64,000 bases of DNA from JABMQB01 sp964575025 (GTDB lineage: Bacteria > Bacteroidota > Bacteroidia > Bacteroidales > Prolixibacteraceae), in the NCBI GenBank assembly GCA_964575025.1, contig CAZNPV010000013.1, forward strand, positions 1 to 64,000, read 5' to 3'. Within the stretch, counting starts at the first letter, position 1. Each line of letters begins with the position of its first letter. Of the stretch, positions 9,317 through 20,900 are shown piece after piece. Position numbers and translations under genes: made by a program. The notes beneath the pieces are model-generated. The model saw only the letters and a program-made list of their open reading frames with translations, was not told the DNA's origin and did no database searches.

Positions 9317-9365
9317 GAAAATGCCACAAAATCACGAAATCACGAAGATTCACAAAACTTAAAAA

Positions 9366-10916
9366 ATGACGGTAATGAGAAATTTAAAATTCATGGCAAT
9401 CGCGACACTGCTTGTATGTGGCGCACTGAACCTGGAAAGTGCCGTTGAACCGGCTAACCCGGATATGACCAAAGAAGCACGTGCATTGCTTGATCTTTTT
9501 CACAGAATAACCGGTAAGTATACCCTTACCGGGCAACACAACTATCCGGCTACCAAAGACCGGAACAGTAAATTTACTAAAAAATATATGGGGTATACAC
9601 CAGCCGTGTGGAGTACCGATATGGGATTTGCCGAGGAGGGGGATACGGATTCCTATCTGGCCAGACCGGATATCGTTAAACAAGCGATCCGGCAGCACCA
9701 GAAGGGATCAATTGTTACCATATGTTGGCATGCTGTACCTCCCACTGCCGATGAACCGGTAACCTTCCAGCCCAGGCGCGATCAGCCGGCGCCTCCCGAT
9801 GCATTGGCCAGCGTACAGGGGCAATTGCTTGATGAACAATACAAGGAGTTATTAACCCCGGGAACCCGGTTGCATAAAAGGTGGCTCAGACAGGTTGATT
9901 CGGTTGCTGTATACCTGAAACAACTTCAGGATGCAAAGGTTCCCGTTTTGTGGAGACCCTATCATGAAATGAATGGCGATTGGTTCTGGTGGGGAGGAAG
10001 AGTAGGTGAATACAGCACCATTGATATTTATAAAATGTTATACGACCGGTATGTGAATTATCACAAACTGAACAATCTGGTATGGGTATGGAGTGTGGAC
10101 CGTCCAGCTACCCCTATACGCCAGTTCAGAAATTTCTATCCCGGAACGGACTACCTGGATATCCTTTCGCTTGATGTGTATGGCAGCGATTTTAATCAGG
10201 ATTATTACGACAGTCTGATGGTATTATCCAATGGGAAACCTCTGGTTTTGGGTGAAGTAGGAAATCCTCCCTCCACGGAAATCCTGGATACTCAGCCTAA
10301 CTGGTCGTATTGGGTTATCTGGGCAGGAATGGTCCGGTTAACGTCTAAAGAAGAATATGCGAATTTTGTAAAAGATCCACGGTTGCTTTTCCAGGAAGAT
10401 GAAGCGTATCACGAAGTGATGGCTCCCTTTAGAAAAGCTTGTCAACTGCCAGTATTGCCCCTGGAATCAAAGTATCCTGTTGATTTCTCAGGAGAGTGGA
10501 TCCTGAATGAAGAGAAAAGCCAGTCAGCAGGAAGGGGAGGAATGGGTGGCAGTTCTGCCTATAAAATGGTGGTGGACCACGATGAAGATGTGCTTTATAT
10601 AAAACGGTATGCTGTCGTTGAATGGGGAGATGACCAGATTACGAACGACGAAATATGGCTGGATGGTTCAGAAATGAGATCGGTATCCTTTAATTTTCCA
10701 AGAATTTCTACGGCTCAATGGAATGAAAAATCCCGGTCGGTTGTTATCACAACAACCATGAAATTCAACCGGGGAGGTCAATCCACTGAGATGAAAAGCT
10801 CGGAAGAATGGAAACTTGAAAACAACGGGAAGAGATTGAAAATCATACAGACTTCTCCGGGATTCAGGGATGATTCTGAAAGAACCGTCACACAGGTGTA
10901 TGAAAAGGAGAACTAA
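9366..10916 (+). CDS. GH26 beta-mannanase with C-terminal lipocalin-like module
   Basis: The 516-residue protein has a signal peptide ending near LNLESA. Residues 40-360 form a GH26 domain: LTGQHNYP, VTICWHAVPP, LWRPYHEMNGDWFWWGG with Glu201 as acid/base, and LVLGEVGNPP with Glu297 as nucleophile. GH26 members are mainly endo-beta-1,4-mannanases. Residues 378-516 form an extra beta-rich module (VDFSGEWILNEEKS to VTQVYEKEN) resembling the protein encoded at 1909. No lipobox of the usual form is present, so a periplasmic location is likely. It is the last enzyme gene before the regulator. ATG at 9375 is an alternative start. Confidence 0.9.
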   Translation: MTVMRNLKFMAIATLLVCGALNLESAVEPANPDMTKEARALLDLFHRITGKYTLTGQHNYPATKDRNSKFTKKYMGYTPAVWSTDMGFAEEGDTDSYLARPDIVKQAIRQHQKGSIVTICWHAVPPTADEPVTFQPRRDQPAPPDALASVQGQLLDEQYKELLTPGTRLHKRWLRQVDSVAVYLKQLQDAKVPVLWRPYHEMNGDWFWWGGRVGEYSTIDIYKMLYDRYVNYHKLNNLVWVWSVDRPATPIRQFRNFYPGTDYLDILSLDVYGSDFNQDYYDSLMVLSNGKPLVLGEVGNPPSTEILDTQPNWSYWVIWAGMVRLTSKEEYANFVKDPRLLFQEDEAYHEVMAPFRKACQLPVLPLESKYPVDFSGEWILNEEKSQSAGRGGMGGSSAYKMVVDHDEDVLYIKRYAVVEWGDDQITNDEIWLDGSEMRSVSFNFPRISTAQWNEKSRSVVITTTMKFNRGGQSTEMKSSEEWKLENNGKRLKIIQTSPGFRDDSERTVTQVYEKEN

Positions 10917-11080
10917 ACGAAAAGCGTAGTGGGGATGTTTCATCCTCAAAAATGTACTTTTTGTGTTAATGCATGGGGTATATCATAAAAAGGTACCATT
11001 GAATCGTAAATTATTAATATTCAATAAATCAATAGATAATAACATATTTTCCTGTTTTTTATCCCTGAAGTAATTGCCCC

Positions 11081-11108
11081 TTGTTTATTTATAAAATTTA
11101 TATATTTG
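11081..11108 (+). promoter_or_regulatory. Probable promoter of the hybrid regulator gene
   Basis: TTG at 11081-11083 and TATATTTG at 11101-11108 are separated by 17 bases, close to the Bacteroidota -33/-7 spacing. The resulting leader to the start codon would be about 180 bases. Confidence 0.5.
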
Positions 11109-11209
11109 TAATTTCTGTGTTATAGGGGAATGAAATTTACTATTAGGGGAATGAACCGATCCTGACAAATCATGCCACAAACAAGAGTAATTTGTGGGGA
11201 TGGGAGTTT

Positions 11210-11258
11210 CCTGTCTGCATGGCTTTCGCATAGCTTCAGCGAAGCAAAGCCGAACAGG
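11210..11258. repeat. Dispersed palindromic repeat, short copy
   Basis: It runs from CCTGTCTGCATGGCTTTCGC to GAAGCAAAGCCGAACAGG. The same two end segments occur, in opposite orientation and with a longer middle, at 50506-50589. It can fold on itself because GGCTTTCGC and GCAAAGCC, and CCTGT and ACAGG, are complementary. Confidence 0.75.
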
Positions 11259-11296
11259 AAGGCATCTGAACCCTTAAAATTAGACAATTTTATCAG

Positions 11297-14200
11297 ATGA
11301 AAAATGTGTTATTATCCGGATGGATCGTTTTATTAACATTGAATGTGTTTTCTCAGCAGTTTAGGTATCTCAGGCCGCAGGAAGGGCTGTATGATGGGGA
11401 AATAAATTCAATAGAACAGGATCAGACAGGGAAGATGTGGTTTGCAACCTGGTCAGGCCTGATCAGTTACGATGGAATCAGTTTTAATTCGTACCGGCCG
11501 GAAATAGGCAATCCAAAAAGTTTGCCGGACAAAAAGGTTAAAAAGCTTTTTTTCGATTCATTGGATAATTTATGGATCATTACTTCCCGAAGCCTCAATG
11601 TATATAATAAGGAAGATCATTCATTTGTTCCCATTGCTTTCGACCGCAGGTTTGATTTTCCTATCGATATAAATTATTTATCAGAGATGGATGGGAACCT
11701 GATCATTCATGCCCTGGAAGGTTTTTTTATTTATCCTTTGGAAAAAAAAGGGGATCCGGATTATAAGGCCAGGAAACTGGATGTTTACGACGGCGAGGAA
11801 CAGATCCGGTTTCTGAATTATTCCGTCTCTTATGCCAATACCATCTACATGGTAGCATTCAATCGTTCCGGAGGCTCTGATTTATATACGGCAGGACTGG
11901 ATACAAGCAGTGCCGGACAACCGTTTCTTCAGATCAGGAAAAAAACCGGGTTTGCTGACAGGATCAATTCCCTGGAACATGTGGAACAGGAGAATTCCCT
12001 GTATCTGGCTACAGATAACGGAATAACCGTTTATTCACCCGGGGAACGCAAGGCGGTGAAGGCGGTTTATTTTAAAGGGACTGACGTTCGGAAGGTATTG
12101 TATGCCAGCAACCACAAACTGTATGGTTCCACCCATAATCCCGAGCTGTTATACATAGACCTTCATCTTGGGAAAGCCGGAAGCTATAAAGCAAATCCCA
12201 ATCGGTTTGGAACCTTGTTGAACAACAACATCCATTGCCTGTTTGAAGATTTCTCCGGGAATTTGTGGATTGGTCATCAGGGGCAGGGATTAAGCATTAA
12301 AAACCTATATCTAAAAGAGTTTTATACCTACCGGAGCGATCCGCTTCAGAAAAATACACTGCGATCAAATAACGTTATGTGTTTTAGTGGAAACACGGAC
12401 GAGATTCTTATCGGCTGCCGCACGGGTGGATTAAATAGTATGGAAAAGAATATGGATCTATCCAAAGATCCTGAATTTAAGGTGGTTGAATTTCAACAAT
12501 CCAATGGCAACAAAATTGGAATCTGGAGTATTGCCCGGGAATCAGAATTTGTATTTTGGGTCGGTACGGATTATGGACTGATGAAACTTGTCAAGGTGAA
12601 TGGGGATTGGCAGTTTGATTACTCAGAACCCCCGATTTACAGGGGAGTTGTCAGAAAAATATTCATCGATGAACATGAGAATATATGGTGTGGAACCTGG
12701 AGAAGCGGATTGCTTTTTATTCCCGCCTTAAAGAATAATCCGGAAAGAAAGTTTTTTCACTACCGGATGAATCCCAATGATCAGGAATCCCTGACCGATG
12801 ATTTTATTCAAGAGATTACCCTTGACAGCAAAGGGAGGTTCTGGGTTGGTACCGTCAATGGCTTTAATCTGTTAAAAACAAATTATAAGAATCTCGATCT
12901 TTCAGGAAACAGCGAACCCCAGTTGCGGTTTAAACGATTTATTGCCGATAAGCTCCGCCCGGGTTACCTGAACAACAACGAAATTAATAGCATTTTTGAA
13001 AATTACGACGGCAAAATATGGCTGGCAACCCAGGGGGGAGGTATTAATATTTTCGATCCCGTACAGGAGACCTTCCATTCTCTTACTACTGAAGACGGAT
13101 TGCCCAGTAATGATGTTTTGGGAATTCTGATGGACAATATGGGGAGATTATGGATCAGCACAAACCGGGGACTGGTTTCTTATATCCAATATGCCGGGAA
13201 TGCAGAAATCAAAACATATGGTTTGTCCGATGGGATCCAGGGAGAGATCTTTATGGTGAATGCCTATTATAAATCATTGGATGGAGAGATGTTTTTTGGT
13301 GGGGACAACGGATTTACCCGGTTTTACCCAAACCGGATCAAAGCAAATCCTTTTAAACCAAAGATTGCCCTGACCAACCTCAGGCTGGGAAATGATGTGA
13401 TTGAAGTGGGGGACACCGTTGACAATGCCGTGATTCTTAAAAAAAGCCTGAACTGGACAGACCGGATTGAGTTACCCCATAAACACAATTCCTTTAGTAT
13501 TGGAGTATCCTCTCTGCATTTTCAACATCCTGAGGGGAACCGGATTAAATATAAACTGGAAGGATATGACGGCACCTGGAGGACAGCCATCCCTCAGCAA
13601 CAATATGTCTATTATTCCAATCTGCCTTCCGGAGAATATACCTTTAAAGCCAAAGCCATCAGTTCCGATGATATTGAATCGGAAAGCATCAAAGAATTTG
13701 ATCTGGAGATCCTGTCCCCATGGTATCTGACCTGGTATATGAGTATTTTATTTTTTGTGGGTATTCTTTTGCTTATGAGTGGTTTTATTTACATCATTGT
13801 GAACCGGCAACGACTTGTCTATGAAAGGAAAATCCATAAAATAACGATGGAAAACAATGAGAGTAAAATGACTTTTCTGACCAATATCGCCCATGAATTA
13901 CGAACCCCTCTCAGCCTGGTTATTGCCCCTATTGATGATATGATTCAGAACTATAAAAATATTGATCCATTCTGGAAAAATCACCTCCACCTGATTTACA
14001 GGAATTCCAGGTATCTGTTAAAACTGATAAACCAGATTATTGATTTCAGAAAACTTCATGCCGGAAAACTGAAATTGTTTAAACAGGATACAGACATTGT
14101 CAGGTTGGTCAAAGATGTCGTACTCAATTTTAAGTATATGGAAAGCCAGCGGAAGGTAAACCTTAACATCAATGTACCAGCCAACAAGATCATGGCTTCT

Positions 14201-15472
14201 GTGGATGCCCAGAAAATTGAAGAAGTGCTGTATAATTTGCTTTCAAACGCGTTTAAACATACCGATGATAACCACAATATTGTTGTAACCCTGGCTTTAC
14301 ACGATAAAATTTCAGGCAATGGCAGTTCTTCCGTTGAAAAACAGTTGCAAATAACGGTTTTTAATGAAGGGCCCCGAATTAACGAAGAAGAAGAATCAAA
14401 AATTTTTAAAAGATTTTATAAAGCCAACGAAAATATCGATGGGGCCGGAATAGGGTTGTCTTTTACAAAATCCCTGGTGGAAATGCATAACGGATCCATT
14501 GAAGTGAGATCGATCCCTGACAAAGGAGTGGAGTTTCATGTAATTCTCCCGTATTCAGAAAGTCCGGAGAGAATTCTTCCTGAGGATGAGGGTGATTTTG
14601 AAAAAGAGATGAGGAGATTTGACCACGAAAAGCTGCTGAAACAATTTGTTTCTGATAACGGAAAAAACAAAGAATGCAAAATTCTCATCGTGGAAGACAA
14701 CGAGGAACTGCGGTACTATCTGAAAAATATTTTATCCCGGATCTATACATGCTATGATGCAAAAGATGGCCAGGAGGGTTGGAAGATCATCCGGGAAATT
14801 ATCCCTGATGTCGTTATATCCGATATTATTATGCCTGTTAAAGATGGGTTTCAACTATGCAAGCAGATAAAGGAAAACCTGAAAACATGCCATATCCCTG
14901 TAATTCTGTTAACAGCTGTAAATGATGAAACCCAGATGATCTCAGGATACAATCTGGGGGCCGATGCCTATGTGACCAAACCATTTGATATCAATCTGAT
15001 CTTATCCCAGGTTGCCAGGCTGATTAAAAACCGGGAACTGATCCGGGAAAAATACATTACGCAAAATTTTATGGTGGAGGTGACCAAAACAAATCTTTCA
15101 AAAGATGATGAATTCATCATGAGTGTCCGGTCCATACTGGAAGAGAATATTTCAGATTCCGATTTTAATGTGAAAGAACTATCCGCCCGGTTGCACATCA
15201 GCACTACCCAGTTGTACAGAAAACTGAAAGCCCTGACCGGTTATTCACCGGTGGAGTTTATACGGGTAGTTAAACTGCAGAAAGCTTATACCCTTTTAAA
15301 TAAGAGAAATAATACGGTCAAAGAGGTTTGTTACCTTTCCGGGTTTAACAATCTTTCCTATTTTATTAAATGTTTCAGAGAACATTTTGGAGTGACCCCG
15401 GCGAACTACAGAGATAAGGGTTTCCCGGATCAGAACCCGGTGAATGACATAAATATTACAAGTATGTCATAA
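11297..15472 (+). CDS. Hybrid two-component system regulator (HTCS)
   Basis: A 1391-residue one-protein sensor and regulator. After a signal sequence (ending NVFSQ), residues 25-720 carry beta-propeller repeats of the regulator-propeller type, such as GKMWFATWSGL and GRLWISTNRGL. A Y_Y_Y domain follows (about 725-800), then one membrane helix (about 810-835). The cytoplasmic part has a histidine kinase with HELRTPL (His866), an ATPase domain with GAGIGLSFTKSLV, a receiver with VISDIIMP (Asp1176), and a C-terminal AraC-type helix-turn-helix. HTCS proteins bind oligosaccharides in the periplasm and activate the linked utilization genes. It sits between the enzyme genes and the SusC/D block, so it probably controls both. 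Confidence 0.95.
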   Translation: MKNVLLSGWIVLLTLNVFSQQFRYLRPQEGLYDGEINSIEQDQTGKMWFATWSGLISYDGISFNSYRPEIGNPKSLPDKKVKKLFFDSLDNLWIITSRSLNVYNKEDHSFVPIAFDRRFDFPIDINYLSEMDGNLIIHALEGFFIYPLEKKGDPDYKARKLDVYDGEEQIRFLNYSVSYANTIYMVAFNRSGGSDLYTAGLDTSSAGQPFLQIRKKTGFADRINSLEHVEQENSLYLATDNGITVYSPGERKAVKAVYFKGTDVRKVLYASNHKLYGSTHNPELLYIDLHLGKAGSYKANPNRFGTLLNNNIHCLFEDFSGNLWIGHQGQGLSIKNLYLKEFYTYRSDPLQKNTLRSNNVMCFSGNTDEILIGCRTGGLNSMEKNMDLSKDPEFKVVEFQQSNGNKIGIWSIARESEFVFWVGTDYGLMKLVKVNGDWQFDYSEPPIYRGVVRKIFIDEHENIWCGTWRSGLLFIPALKNNPERKFFHYRMNPNDQESLTDDFIQEITLDSKGRFWVGTVNGFNLLKTNYKNLDLSGNSEPQLRFKRFIADKLRPGYLNNNEINSIFENYDGKIWLATQGGGINIFDPVQETFHSLTTEDGLPSNDVLGILMDNMGRLWISTNRGLVSYIQYAGNAEIKTYGLSDGIQGEIFMVNAYYKSLDGEMFFGGDNGFTRFYPNRIKANPFKPKIALTNLRLGNDVIEVGDTVDNAVILKKSLNWTDRIELPHKHNSFSIGVSSLHFQHPEGNRIKYKLEGYDGTWRTAIPQQQYVYYSNLPSGEYTFKAKAISSDDIESESIKEFDLEILSPWYLTWYMSILFFVGILLLMSGFIYIIVNRQRLVYERKIHKITMENNESKMTFLTNIAHELRTPLSLVIAPIDDMIQNYKNIDPFWKNHLHLIYRNSRYLLKLINQIIDFRKLHAGKLKLFKQDTDIVRLVKDVVLNFKYMESQRKVNLNINVPANKIMASVDAQKIEEVLYNLLSNAFKHTDDNHNIVVTLALHDKISGNGSSSVEKQLQITVFNEGPRINEEEESKIFKRFYKANENIDGAGIGLSFTKSLVEMHNGSIEVRSIPDKGVEFHVILPYSESPERILPEDEGDFEKEMRRFDHEKLLKQFVSDNGKNKECKILIVEDNEELRYYLKNILSRIYTCYDAKDGQEGWKIIREIIPDVVISDIIMPVKDGFQLCKQIKENLKTCHIPVILLTAVNDETQMISGYNLGADAYVTKPFDINLILSQVARLIKNRELIREKYITQNFMVEVTKTNLSKDDEFIMSVRSILEENISDSDFNVKELSARLHISTTQLYRKLKALTGYSPVEFIRVVKLQKAYTLLNKRNNTVKEVCYLSGFNNLSYFIKCFREHFGVTPANYRDKGFPDQNPVNDINITSMS

Positions 15473-15584
15473 TTGAAACCATTGAGGGAGAATAATTGAT
15501 TTATGTAAGATATTTGTTATAACCTGCATATTATATAGCATATTTTGAAATGCAATTTTCTTATGTTTGATGTGAGATTTATGT

Positions 15585-15592
15585 TACATTTG
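15585..15592 (+). promoter_or_regulatory. Probable -7 element before the FAS1-SusC-SusD operon
   Basis: TACATTTG fits the TAnnTTTG consensus 23 bases before the start codon of the FAS1 gene. A TTTG at 15566-15569 lies only 15 bases upstream, shorter than usual, so the site may depend on an activator such as the hybrid regulator. Confidence 0.45.
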
Positions 15593-15615
15593 TCGTCTCA
15601 ATAATTTACAAACTG

Positions 15616-17913
15616 ATGATTAATTTAAGACAATTAACATTCCTTGGGTTGCTGGCTCTACTTTTTATAAGTTGCGAGCCGGAGTTTGACAAATTCAAAA
15701 GGCCGGAATGGCTTGCAGGGAAGTTGTACACACAAATGAAAGACTCAGCAGACCTGTCCACATTTAGGCAGTGTCTGGAGTTGACAGGATACGATACCAT
15801 CATTGATGTATCGGGAAGTTATACGGTTTTTGCTCCTACCAACGATGCCTTTCAGGAATATTTTCAGAAAAATCCGAAGTACAACTCTGTGGAAGAGATT
15901 CCGATGGAGGAATTAACCCGGATGGTGAAGTACCACATTGTACAGAATCCCTGGAGCAAGGTGCAGTTGCGGTCGCTTGATGTCTATGGATGGATTGATA
16001 CATTGGACATCAATAACGACAAAGCCAAAGGATTCAAAAGAGAAACTCTTCTGTTAAACGATGAAATGAACGTTGGGGTGAGAAGAAAAGGGGAGAGGGA
16101 ATTTCAGATTGTGGATACCCTGGCATCGCCTTTGAACCGTAAGATTGTCACCGATTCACGAAAATATGCCCCGTTTTTTTACAAGGAGTATTTTGATATT
16201 TATGACCTGAATTCATCCGATTATGCGTTCTATTTCGGAAGGCCTTTTGAAAGCTCCAACGATATTTATTTTGCGAATGCAAAAATTGTGGGAGACGAGA
16301 TATTTGCAGAAAACGGATTTATCTACAGGGTAGACCAGGTTGTGGAACCGCTTCAAAACGGATATGAGATTTTAAGCAACGAAGAGAATACGGGATCCTA
16401 TTCTGATTTTCTGGATTTGCTCAATTTGTTTCCGGATTTCAACTACAACGATGAATTAACCATGGATCAGCCTGGTGCAGAACAGGGATTGAAAGTGGAT
16501 TCCCTGTTTGACGTGACCTATCCTGAATTGCTTTACTCTATCCACAACGAGCGGACAAGGCCTCCTTCCGGGACCTTTGGATTGCCCAATAATGTGACCA
16601 TACGCTATCATTACGGACTGATGGCTCCGACCAATGAAGCACTGGCAGCCTTTATTGCCGAATACATCGATGGTCCAAAGCAATGGGGAAATTTCGACAG
16701 AGCCCCGAGAAATATCAAACGAATGATTGTGAACACCTACATGGCTCCCAATCCGATTTATCAGACAGATCTGGAAAACCGGTTTTACAACGGGGAAATG
16801 GATCTTATTACGGTGGACGAGAAAGATATTATTGACAAACAGTTTGGAAGCAACACCTCCTTTTTTGGGGTGAAAAAAGCCATTGTACCCCGGGCATTCA
16901 GCAGCATAACAGGGCCCATCTACCGGCAGGGAGGGTATTCATTTATTATGAATGCCATTGAACGATCTGGTTTACTATCGGCCCTGAAACGTCAAAATCA
17001 AACCTATTCATTTTATGTGGAAAGCGATATGGAGTTGCGTCAGGATTCCTCCCTTTTGTTCAATCCGGTAACAGAGCGGTTTTCCTTGTTTCAGGTCAGC
17101 GGAAGCACAGCCCAGGAATATGGCGTCGGTCTGTCTGATCTCAGAACACTCATACTGAATCAGGTAGGAGTGCAGCAGCCCAATGGGATTTCCCGCAAGG
17201 AATTTATTAAGAATATGGCAGGCAATTACCTGATCATTAACAATGAAACGGGTGTGGTTCAGGGAACCAATCTGACTACCGATGGATACGAAGGTTCCAG
17301 AATAGTTGAGCTTATTCCCAAACAGATCAGTACGAATGCCGATAACGGGGTCACCTACGATGTGGAAGACTGGTTCAGATTTACGGCCAGCAATGTATAT
17401 TCGAAAATTTCCACTACCTATAGTGCTTTCCACGATTTATTGGTCCAGGCCGATTTGGCTTTACCCAATGAATATCGATACACGTTCCTTTCCGAGAGCG
17501 AAATCTATACCATATTTATACCCACTCAGGAGGCCATAGAAAATTATAATTTCAGCCTCTTAACAAAAGAGGAGTTGCAAAAACTGCTGCAGTTGCATTT
17601 CATTCAGGGTAAAATGATCTTCACCGACGGCAATGCCCCGTCGGGATATTATGAAACAACCCGGAAAGATGAACAATCGACGGAATTCTCAACGTTCTTT
17701 ACTAAAATCTATGTCGATACCGGCTACGATATCATTCATATTCCTGCCAAAGACGGAACCCACTATCTTACGGTGGAAGAATCTCCGAAAGCCAATCAGA
17801 TTATGGCACGCAATATTGGGGAAGCGGATGCAGTATTCCCTGTACTCTCCTCTACAGCAGTTATTCATGAGATTGACCGGGTGCTTCAATTTGAAGAATT
17901 AGATACAAAATAG
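15616..17913 (+). CDS. FAS1 (fasciclin) repeat lipoprotein, four domains
   Basis: A 765-residue surface lipoprotein: the signal peptide ends LLFISC (Cys20). FAS1-like modules can be recognised by recurring strands such as YTVFAPTNDAF (near 69), YHYGLMAPTNEAL, YSFYVESDMEL and YTIFIPTQEAI, together with H-box-like pieces (KYHIVQ, LHFIQG). FAS1 domains are adhesion or ligand-binding modules. The gene leads an operon and is followed after 49 bp by SusC, the position where a SusE-like or other glycan-binding protein is often found. I infer an outer-membrane glycan-binding role. The product has no enzyme motifs. Confidence 0.8.
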   Translation: MINLRQLTFLGLLALLFISCEPEFDKFKRPEWLAGKLYTQMKDSADLSTFRQCLELTGYDTIIDVSGSYTVFAPTNDAFQEYFQKNPKYNSVEEIPMEELTRMVKYHIVQNPWSKVQLRSLDVYGWIDTLDINNDKAKGFKRETLLLNDEMNVGVRRKGEREFQIVDTLASPLNRKIVTDSRKYAPFFYKEYFDIYDLNSSDYAFYFGRPFESSNDIYFANAKIVGDEIFAENGFIYRVDQVVEPLQNGYEILSNEENTGSYSDFLDLLNLFPDFNYNDELTMDQPGAEQGLKVDSLFDVTYPELLYSIHNERTRPPSGTFGLPNNVTIRYHYGLMAPTNEALAAFIAEYIDGPKQWGNFDRAPRNIKRMIVNTYMAPNPIYQTDLENRFYNGEMDLITVDEKDIIDKQFGSNTSFFGVKKAIVPRAFSSITGPIYRQGGYSFIMNAIERSGLLSALKRQNQTYSFYVESDMELRQDSSLLFNPVTERFSLFQVSGSTAQEYGVGLSDLRTLILNQVGVQQPNGISRKEFIKNMAGNYLIINNETGVVQGTNLTTDGYEGSRIVELIPKQISTNADNGVTYDVEDWFRFTASNVYSKISTTYSAFHDLLVQADLALPNEYRYTFLSESEIYTIFIPTQEAIENYNFSLLTKEELQKLLQLHFIQGKMIFTDGNAPSGYYETTRKDEQSTEFSTFFTKIYVDTGYDIIHIPAKDGTHYLTVEESPKANQIMARNIGEADAVFPVLSSTAVIHEIDRVLQFEELDTK

Positions 17914-17962
17914 AACAGATTAAATTATTTTAGATTCATAAATCCAAAGGTTTTTGTACGAA

Positions 17963-20900
17963 ATGAAAAACATCAGAAAAACCATCATACTTCTTCTTCT
18001 GGCCTTTTTTAGTTTTCTCCGGGGGTATGCACAGGAAGAAACGATCATCACGGGCCGAATAGTTGATAAAGCGGATAAAACAACCATTATTGGAGCCAAC
18101 ATTATTGAATATGACAGCGAAGACCGTGTCGTGAGTGGTACAACATCCGATGTGAACGGTAACTTTGTTTACGAGATGGTTGATCCTTCCAATACGGTTA
18201 AAGTCAGTGTAATCGGCTATGCAACCCAGACCATTGAAGTGGATCCATCGAAGCCTATTGTCGTGGAGTTAAGTTCCGACGACATTGCCATTGGCGAGGT
18301 AACGATAACGGCTGAAGCCAGGACAAGCAACCGGTTAACAAATGTAGCAGAACGCGACGATGCTTCCTCCACGGTAAAGATTGATCTGGTTGAAATGCAG
18401 GATGCAGGAATTACATCCGCTGCGGATGCACTGCAGGGAAGGGTCAGTGGGCTCGATATTATCAGTGCTTCCGGTGATCCCGGTGCCGGCTCCCAACTGG
18501 TTATCCGTGGGTTAGGATCCATGAGTGGCAGTTCTCCTCTGATCGTTATCGACGGAATCCCTCAGATGAAAGTGAGCAGCGCCCAGCTCGACCTGAGCTC
18601 TGCCAACCAGGAGGATATCAGTGAACTGGTAAACATCGCCCTCCAGGATATAAAATCCATTGAGGTGCTGAAAGATGCTGCTTCCACGTCCATTTACGGA
18701 TCCAGGGGCGCCGATGGTGTATTGCTGATTGAAACCCATAAAGGAAGAATGGGAGCCGTACAGTTTGACTATACCTTTAAAAGCAGTGTAAATATCCAGC
18801 CGGATCAAATTCCTATGTTGAACGGTGATGAGTACATTATGCTGCAGCTTGAAGAATGGCACAACAGCCAGGGGGTTTTTGATATTCCGCCGGAAATAGC
18901 ATACGACAGGGATTTCGATGATTTTTACAACTATTCTGCCAATACCGACTGGATCGGGGCAATTACGCAAACAGGTTTTACCCAGGACCACTTCTTCAAT
19001 ATCTCCGGAGGAGGGGAAAAAACCCGGTATTATACCTCATTCAGCTATGTCGATGAAGGAGGGACAACAATCAATACCAGCAGCAAAAGGTTTTCCACCC
19101 GTTTGAACCTTGATTATTTTCTTTCCAGGAAGTTGTTTTTCTCGATTCAGTTTAATTACAACCGGAATGCCCGCGAAGGAAATGTAACCCCCTGGGGAAG
19201 GAGCAATGTTCGATCTATTGCTTACCGGAAGGCCCCCAATATGAGCATCTGGGAATACGACCATGAAGGAAAGCCTACAGGTGAATATTTTTCTCCCATT
19301 AACAGTTATCAGGGAAGTGGAGCCAGCTACTACAACCCTGTTGCTTTAGCGGAACTCGGATATGACAACTCCCTCTCCAATTCCCTGCAGAATACCTTTA
19401 TTCTACGCTACACGATCAATGATCTTTTAACCTTCAACGAAACGGTGACCTATCAGTACAACGGATCAAAGTCAGAAGCCTATATTCCTTACAATGCATT
19501 GGGTGTAGACTGGCTGGATATGGACGTTAATCAAGCTGAAGAAGGAAACAACATAAGTTCCTCCATAAAGACCGAAAGTACCCTGAGCATCAATAATCCG
19601 TTTAAAAATGAGGATCATTCCATTTCAGGAACCATTGGATGGCTTACCGAGCAGCAATACAGCGAATGGTTAAACATTCAAAGCAACAAATTGCCGAGTG
19701 TGGATCTTCAGGATCCGGCTATCACCGGACAGATTAGATATATTGGATCGGGTTTGGGGGAACGCAGGGATTTGAGTGGCCTGGCCAATGTAAACTATAA
19801 GTTCAAAGACCGTTATCTCTTCAATGCCAACTTCCGGGCTGATGCCAACTCGGCTTTTGGGATTAACCACCGGTGGGTTACTTTTTACGGAGTTAAGTTC
19901 GGATGGAGATTTGCCAGTGAAGCTTTTCTGGATTCCTGGGATTGGCTGGGTAACGAAAGCCGTTTTATTGTGAACTTCGGGAAAGCCGGCAGGCAGCCTT
20001 CCGATACCTATGCCCGTTTTGCGACCTATGAATCGACAGGCACCGGGGTCTATATTACCAATCCGGCAATTGTGCCAACAAGCATTCAGCTGAGCAACAT
20101 GATGGCTGAGTCGGTCTATTCCTATGATATCGGCGGAGAATTGTATCTTTTCAATGACCGGATTTATATGCAGGGACAGTTTTACGATAAAGTAACCCAT
20201 GACCTTCTTTTCACCGGCTATGCCATTCCCTCTTCTTCCGGATTCGGAAGCCTGAGATATTTGAATGCAGGGAAATTACGCAATACAGGTTGGGATTTTA
20301 TGGCCGACGGAACCGTGATCAATAAAAGAGATTTCAGGTTGGCATTTAATTTCAATATTTCCCATAACGTGAATATGTTTACTGAACTACCCAATAATTT
20401 CGTTACCGAAAGGGACGTTTCCGTTGGAAACGGGCAATATCCGAAGAGGGTCATTGAAGGGGAAGCCATCGGATCCTTTTTCGGATTCAGGTACCTTGGA
20501 GTGTGGCCCAGCGATGAAGACGTGAAAGCGTATGATGAAGAAGGCAATATCCTTGTTGACAGTGAAGGAGTTCCTGTGCCGCTTTCTTATCTGGGAACTT
20601 ACAATTTCAAAGGAGGAGATGCCATTTATAAAGACCTGAACTATGACGGGGTAATTGATCTGAATGATGTTGAATATATTGGAGATTCAAACCCGGATTA
20701 TATAGGAGGTTTTGGTTCTAACCTGAGGTATAAGAATTTTGATTTTTCATTCAGTTTCCACTATCGGTTAGGTTTTGATATTGTAAATGGTGTGGCCATA
20801 TCTACCGAAGGAATGGGTGACAGGAACAACCAAAGCAAAGCAGTATTAAACCGCTGGAGGGTTCAGGGTCAGGACGAGGAAGGAATGTTGCCCCGGGCTT

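Larger units (their letters stand above)
10917..11296 (+). other. Gene-free region before the hybrid regulator
   Basis: The 380-bp stretch has no credible ORF. It contains an AT-rich section with a promoter (11081-11108), a conserved-looking segment TAGGGGAATGAA repeated nearly exactly at 11122 and 11145, and a dispersed palindromic repeat at 11210-11258. Confidence 0.6.
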
